17,173 nucleotides of DNA from JBDSKH01 sp050245915 (GTDB lineage: Bacteria; Actinomycetota; Actinomycetes; Actinomycetales; Microbacteriaceae): contig JBFWWZ010000049.1 in NCBI GenBank assembly GCA_050245915.1, positions 1 through 17,173 on the forward strand. The letters are read 5' to 3'. Shown in pieces: positions 14,304 through 17,173 of the stretch. Within the stretch, counting starts at the first letter, position 1. Each line of letters starts with the position of its first letter. The position numbers and the translations under genes are program-made. The notes below the pieces were generated by a model, which saw only the letters and a list, made by a program, of their open reading frames with translations, was not told the origin of the DNA and ran no database searches.

Positions 14304-14573
14304 CTAACGACGCAGACCGAGACGCTCGATCAGCGAGCGGTAGCGCTCGATGTCGATGTCCTGCAGGTAACCCAGCAGGCGGCGACGCTGTCCGACCAGA
14401 AGAAGCAGGCCACGACGCGAGTGGTGGTCGTGCTTGTGCTCCTTGAGGTGCTCGGTGAGGTCCTTGATGCGGCGGGTCAGCATTGCGACCTGCACTTCAG
14501 GGGAACCGGTGTCACCGGGGTGGGTAGCGTACTCGTCGATGATCGCCTTCTTGACGTCTGCTTCGAGTGCCAT
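14304..14573 (-). CDS. rpsO: 30S ribosomal protein S15
   Basis: An 89-aa protein of the usual S15 length that binds the central domain of 16S rRNA during assembly of the small-subunit platform. Family signatures are visible: EYATHPGDTGSPEVQVAMLTRRI (start about residue 14), LTEHLKEHKHDHHSRRGLLLLVGQRRRLL and the ending YRSLIERLGLRR. The start ATG is preceded by GAAAGGGG about 10 nt upstream within a purine-rich AGGAGAAAGGGG, an adequate ribosome binding site. It is followed by a strong terminator and so is probably monocistronic here, although S15 is often next to pnp in other bacteria. The 116-bp divergent region to the next gene holds its promoter and a leader that could carry S15 autoregulation; I could not identify a defined structure there. 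Confidence 0.97.
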   Translation of the reverse strand: MALEADVKKAIIDEYATHPGDTGSPEVQVAMLTRRIKDLTEHLKEHKHDHHSRRGLLLLVGQRRRLLGYLQDIDIERYRSLIERLGLRR

Positions 14574-14689
14574 AGATGGGATCCCCTTTCTCCTTGCTGC
14601 GCGGTGCCGGCTCCCTGATGGAGAGGCTCTCTTTATCCGCGGCCGATGGACGGCAACCTTGTGATGTTAGCAGGTGCGAGTATGAGGAC

Positions 14690-15013
14690 ATGACGGTGCG
14701 CCTTCGCAGCCCGGGCGTACACGGGGCGGCGGTGCTCCTGCCCGCGCTGCTGACTGCAGCGGTGGGGAGCTGGATCGCGTGGGCGAGTTGGCGCAATCTC
14801 CATTCCGAGTGGAACGGGCTCACGGTGTTGATCGTCGGCGCGGCCTGGCTCGTATGGGCGATCGGACTCACCGTGACCACTCTCGTGGCCAGTCGGGTCC
14901 TTTCGCGCCCCGATGCGGAGCGGGTCATCGCATGGCTGGGTCTGAGCATCGCCATCCTGAGCGGCGTCGTAGCGGCCTCGTACTACGTCACGCTGATTGT
15001 TGAGGCCCTGTAG
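14690..15013 (+). CDS. 107-aa membrane protein of unknown function
   Basis: A small integral membrane protein with three predicted helices: about residues 13-33 (AAVLLPALLTAAVGSWIAWAS), 43-67 (LTVLIVGAAWLVWAIGLTVTTLV) and 80-104 (VIAWLGLSIAILSGVVAASYYVTLI). Loops are short; the second contains SRVLSRPDAERV. I do not recognise the family. The frame is open 38 codons further upstream towards rpsO, but that part would run through the rpsO promoter region, and the ATG at 14690 gives a normal basic start (MTVRLRS). The only ribosome binding site is a weak GAGG very close to the ATG, so the start is moderately certain. It is divergent from rpsO and converges on the EamA transporter gene 28 bp away. 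Confidence 0.7.
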   Translation: MTVRLRSPGVHGAAVLLPALLTAAVGSWIAWASWRNLHSEWNGLTVLIVGAAWLVWAIGLTVTTLVASRVLSRPDAERVIAWLGLSIAILSGVVAASYYVTLIVEAL

Positions 15014-15034
15014 CCCGGGATATGGTTCTCCGGG
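15014..15034. terminator. Weak hairpin between convergent genes, possible bidirectional terminator
   Basis: CCCGG (15014-15018) pairs with CCGGG (15030-15034) across an 11-nt loop in the 28-bp gap between two convergent stop codons. The stem is short and no T-run follows, so this rests mainly on position. Confidence 0.3.
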
Positions 15035-15041
15035 TGGTCGA

Positions 15042-16028
15042 TCAGCCGCGAGCGTGCTGAGTCGCCCTCCGCGAGTCCTCGCCCTCGGCGCTGGGCACGA
15101 CCTCGGGGATCCCTGCGGCATCCACTTCTTTCTCTGTCCGCACGAACCCGATCCCCACGAGAATCAGCACGCCCCCGAGAATCTGCACCACGGTCAGCGC
15201 CTCCCCCAGCAGCAGCCACGAGTACACCGCCGCGGCGACCACCTCGATCAGCCCCACGAACGATGCGAGCCGCGACCCCAGCATCCCGGCCGCGGTGATC
15301 GACGCCGCGTACGAGAACCCGGTCGCGACGACGGCGACGAGCAGCAGCGGGATCCAGAACGGCACCTGCGCCCCCGCCATCGTCACCAACCCGAACGTGA
15401 AGCTGAACGGCAGCACCCCGGTCAGACCCACCAGTCCGAGCGAGATGCCGCCGAGCAGCAGTCCGAAGCCGGCCAGCGCGACCGGCGGCAACCCGTGCGA
15501 CGGACGCGCCGCCACCACGTAGTACACGGCGCAGCCGATGGCGGCCAGCGCGGCGAAGACCAGACCCAGGATGTCGAGGGCGGTGTCCGCGCCGGGCGAC
15601 ACCACCAGCACCAGGCCGACGATCGAGACGACGGATCCGGCGAGCACCACCCAGCGCGGGATGCGGCGGGTGGTCGCCCAGACGAACGCGACCAGCAGGA
15701 TGGGCGCCATGTATTCGACGAGGATCGCGGTTGACACCGGGATGCGCTGCAGCGACGCGAAGTAGACCAGCTGCGTCGCCGCCACCCCGATGAAGCCCAT
15801 CGCGGCGACCCGCCAGCGTCCGCGCCAGAGGGTGTGCCATTTGCAGCGCAGCGAGACAAGTGCGAACGGCAGCAGCACCAGGCCGCCCAGCAGCGCACGC
15901 ACGGTGACGGCGGCGGCGGGGCTCCAGCCGGCCTCCAGCAGCGGCTTGATGAAGGCGCCCGACATCCCGAACGCGAGCGCGGCGAACAGGCCGATCACCA
16001 GTCCGAGGGAGGTCGAGGAGCGCCGCAT
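15042..16028 (-). CDS. EamA-family (DMT superfamily) transporter
   Basis: A 328-aa inner-membrane carrier of the drug/metabolite transporter superfamily, with about ten transmembrane helices arranged as two EamA repeats. The first repeat shows GLFAALAFGMSGAFIKPLLEAG...VRALLGGLVLLPFAL and VAATQLVYFASLQRIPVSTAILVEYMAPI. The second shows ASITAAGMLGSRLASFVGLIEVV and YSWLLLGEALTVVQILGGVLILVGI. Many relatives export amino acids or metabolites; the substrate here is unknown. The frame extends upstream to 16409, but that part overlaps the divergent regulator gene, and the ATG at 16028 gives the proper MRRSSTSLGLVIG start. The C-terminal tail is short and basic. It is divergent from the CGNR regulator gene across 60 bp. 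Confidence 0.9.
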   Translation of the reverse strand: MRRSSTSLGLVIGLFAALAFGMSGAFIKPLLEAGWSPAAAVTVRALLGGLVLLPFALVSLRCKWHTLWRGRWRVAAMGFIGVAATQLVYFASLQRIPVSTAILVEYMAPILLVAFVWATTRRIPRWVVLAGSVVSIVGLVLVVSPGADTALDILGLVFAALAAIGCAVYYVVAARPSHGLPPVALAGFGLLLGGISLGLVGLTGVLPFSFTFGLVTMAGAQVPFWIPLLLVAVVATGFSYAASITAAGMLGSRLASFVGLIEVVAAAVYSWLLLGEALTVVQILGGVLILVGIGFVRTEKEVDAAGIPEVVPSAEGEDSRRATQHARG

Positions 16029-16061
16029 GTCATGACCTAACGTAGAAGTTGCTCCTGACAC

Positions 16062-16067
16062 TAGAAT
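16062..16067 (+). promoter_or_regulatory. Candidate -10 box of the CGNR regulator gene
   Basis: TAGAAT lies in the 60-bp divergent region and would give a leader of about 15-20 nt that includes the AAGGAG ribosome binding site at 16078-16083. A candidate box for the opposite gene is TACGTT on the - strand (16039-16044), 10 nt before the EamA ATG. The two promoters are therefore interleaved and could be controlled together. Confidence 0.4.
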
Positions 16068-16088
16068 CGCAGAGAGTAAGGAGTCAAA

Positions 16089-16640
16089 TTGCGTTTTGCC
16101 CCTGACACCGAGATGAATCTGCGGTTCATGACGGCGATGGCCGACACCATGCCGTCCGCGTCGCGCAGCGGCACCGACGAGCTCGCCACCGTCGAGCAGC
16201 TCGACGCCTTCCTCGACCAGTGGACGTGGTCGGGCCGCCGCGATCACGACCAGAGCGAAGTGGATGAGGTGCGCGCCACCCGCGACCTGCTCCCCCGCCT
16301 TTGGCGCGTCGGCACCGACGACGCCGTCGAGATCATCAACGGGATGCTCGCCGACGCGAAAGCCCTCCCCTACCTCTACCGCCACGACGATCTGCCCTGG
16401 CACCTGCACGCCACCGCACCCGACGCGCCGCTCGCCGAACGCATCCGGGTCGAGATCGCCATGGCGCTGATCGACGTCATCCGGTCCGGCGAGCAGGAAC
16501 GCCTGCGGGTGTGCGAGGCGCCCGACTGCGAGGGGCTGTTCGTCGACTTCTCCCGCAACGGATCCAAGCGGTTCTGCTCGGTGCGCTGCGGCAACCGGGT
16601 GAATCAGCTGGCGTTCAGAGCGCGGGCGTCGGAGGGTTAG
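16089..16640 (+). CDS. ABATE/CGNR zinc-finger putative transcription regulator
   Basis: A 183-aa protein with the two-part layout of the actinobacterial ABATE-CGNR family. An N-terminal helical region (about 10-135) is thought to sense a signal. The C-terminal zinc finger has C142, C147, C163 and C167, with the diagnostic SRNGSKRFCS and CGNR (167-170), and is presumed to bind DNA. The start codon is TTG at 16089, chosen because AAGGAG ends 5 nt before it and the next ATG (codon 9) has no such signal. It is divergent from one EamA transporter gene and overlaps the 3' end of a second by 26 bp. Regulation of one or both transporters is an inference from this context. Confidence 0.88.
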   Translation: MRFAPDTEMNLRFMTAMADTMPSASRSGTDELATVEQLDAFLDQWTWSGRRDHDQSEVDEVRATRDLLPRLWRVGTDDAVEIINGMLADAKALPYLYRHDDLPWHLHATAPDAPLAERIRVEIAMALIDVIRSGEQERLRVCEAPDCEGLFVDFSRNGSKRFCSVRCGNRVNQLAFRARASEG

Positions 16641-17173
16641 CCGCCACGGCTGGCTCGTTCCGGCGCACCACGATCACCGCGATCGCCAGACCGACCAGCA
16701 TCACCGCGCCGCCGATTATCTCCGAGAGGGTCGGCTGCTCGTGCACCACGGCCCACGCCGCGAGGATGCCGACGATCGGCACCAGCAGCGTGAACGGCAC
16801 GACCGCCGAGGTCGGGTAGCGCGCGAGCAGGTGGTTCCAGATCCCGTACCCCACAAGGGATGCCAGCCCGGCGGTGTACACAGTCGAGGCGATCGCCTGC
16901 CACGAGAGATGGGCGAGGGCGTTGAATACGACCGGCGCCCCATCGAAGACGAGCGAGAGCAGAAAGGCGGGAACCGGCACCACCAACCCCGACCACACCA
17001 CGAGCGACAGCGACGCCTTCGCCTTCACGCGCCGGCTGAGCACGTTTCCGATCGCCCACGACAGCGACCCGCCGAGCAGCACGACGACGGGCAGCCATGG
17101 CGCGGTCTGCCCGTGGCCGATGACGACGATCGCCAGCCCCGTCATCCCGACGATGATGCCGATCAGCTGCGTG
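16615..17173 (-). CDS. EamA-family transporter, C-terminal part (5' end outside the window)
   Basis: At least 185 codons are visible; the frame stays open to the window edge, reading TQLIGIIVGMTGLAIVVIG before the first internal ATG at 17145. That is the end of the first EamA repeat, so the true start is further right. The second repeat is complete: LLGGSLSWAIGNVLSRRV, VVWSGLVVPVPAFLLSLVF, AIASTVYTAGLASLVGYGIWNHLLARYPTS, VVPFTLLVPIVGILAAWAVVHEQPTLSEIIGGAVMLVGLAIAV and a short hydrophilic tail. The wording of these helices resembles the O-acetylserine/cysteine exporter branch, but the substrate cannot be fixed. It is not a close copy of the EamA protein at 15042-16028. The last 26 bp overlap the 3' end of the CGNR gene on the other strand. 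Confidence 0.88.
   Translation of the reverse strand, partial: TQLIGIIVGMTGLAIVVIGHGQTAPWLPVVVLLGGSLSWAIGNVLSRRVKAKASLSLVVWSGLVVPVPAFLLSLVFDGAPVVFNALAHLSWQAIASTVYTAGLASLVGYGIWNHLLARYPTSAVVPFTLLVPIVGILAAWAVVHEQPTLSEIIGGAVMLVGLAIAVIVVRRNEPAVAANPPTPAL

Noticed and set aside
14574..14689. S15 autoregulatory leader structure upstream of rpsO
   Set aside because: A leader of up to about 85 nt is likely, but I could not draw a defined pseudoknot or S15-binding mimic from the sequence by eye.
15035..15066. Possible further copy of the palindromic repeat at the 3' end of the EamA gene (GGTCGATCAGCCGCGAGCG...)
   Set aside because: The first bases resemble the repeat, but the far end (GCTGAGTCGCCC) departs from TCGAGACC and pairing is poor. 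At most it is a decayed copy.

Overview
The window is high-GC, densely packed chromosomal DNA of an actinobacterium. The protein sequences and the style of the intergenic regions fit Microbacteriaceae, most likely Microbacterium or a close relative. This is inferred from protein recognition and composition, because no 16S rRNA or other marker is present. No tRNA, rRNA, CRISPR array, insertion sequence or phage gene was seen. No gene-free stretch exceeds about 235 bp.

Left part (1-5407). The end of a + strand membrane protein converges on pnp (polynucleotide phosphorylase, - strand), with a GC-rich hairpin between them. Upstream of pnp, on the same strand, lie two diverged copies of a small exported or lipid-anchored protein with conserved cysteines. 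Before them is a flavin pair: an FMN reductase and its partner luciferase-like monooxygenase, which overlap by ATGA.

Middle (5408-10702). A thioredoxin and two small multi-pass membrane proteins run on the + strand. Converging on them is a tightly coupled three-gene - strand operon: a 533-aa polytopic membrane protein of unknown function, a CASTOR/POLLUX-type ion channel with two cytoplasmic RCK-like domains, and a 135-aa protein of unknown function. The overlaps are ATGA and TGATG.

Right part (10703-17173). A large orphan STAND-like AAA ATPase with a helical/TPR-like C-terminus is followed, convergently, by a coupled pair (57-aa membrane miniprotein and GNAT acetyltransferase) and by rpsO with a clear terminator. 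Then come a small membrane protein, an EamA transporter, a divergent ABATE/CGNR zinc-finger regulator, and the 3' part of a second EamA transporter that overlaps the regulator's 3' end.

The most notable non-coding signals are two. (1) A family of short dispersed palindromic repeats occurs in a 33-36 bp form with compensatory changes in the hairpin stem and in a 19-bp core form. Two core copies sit in the same reading frame inside both genes of the flavin pair. (2) Five genes have a TANNNT -10 box only 6-9 nt before the start codon, which indicates leaderless transcription.
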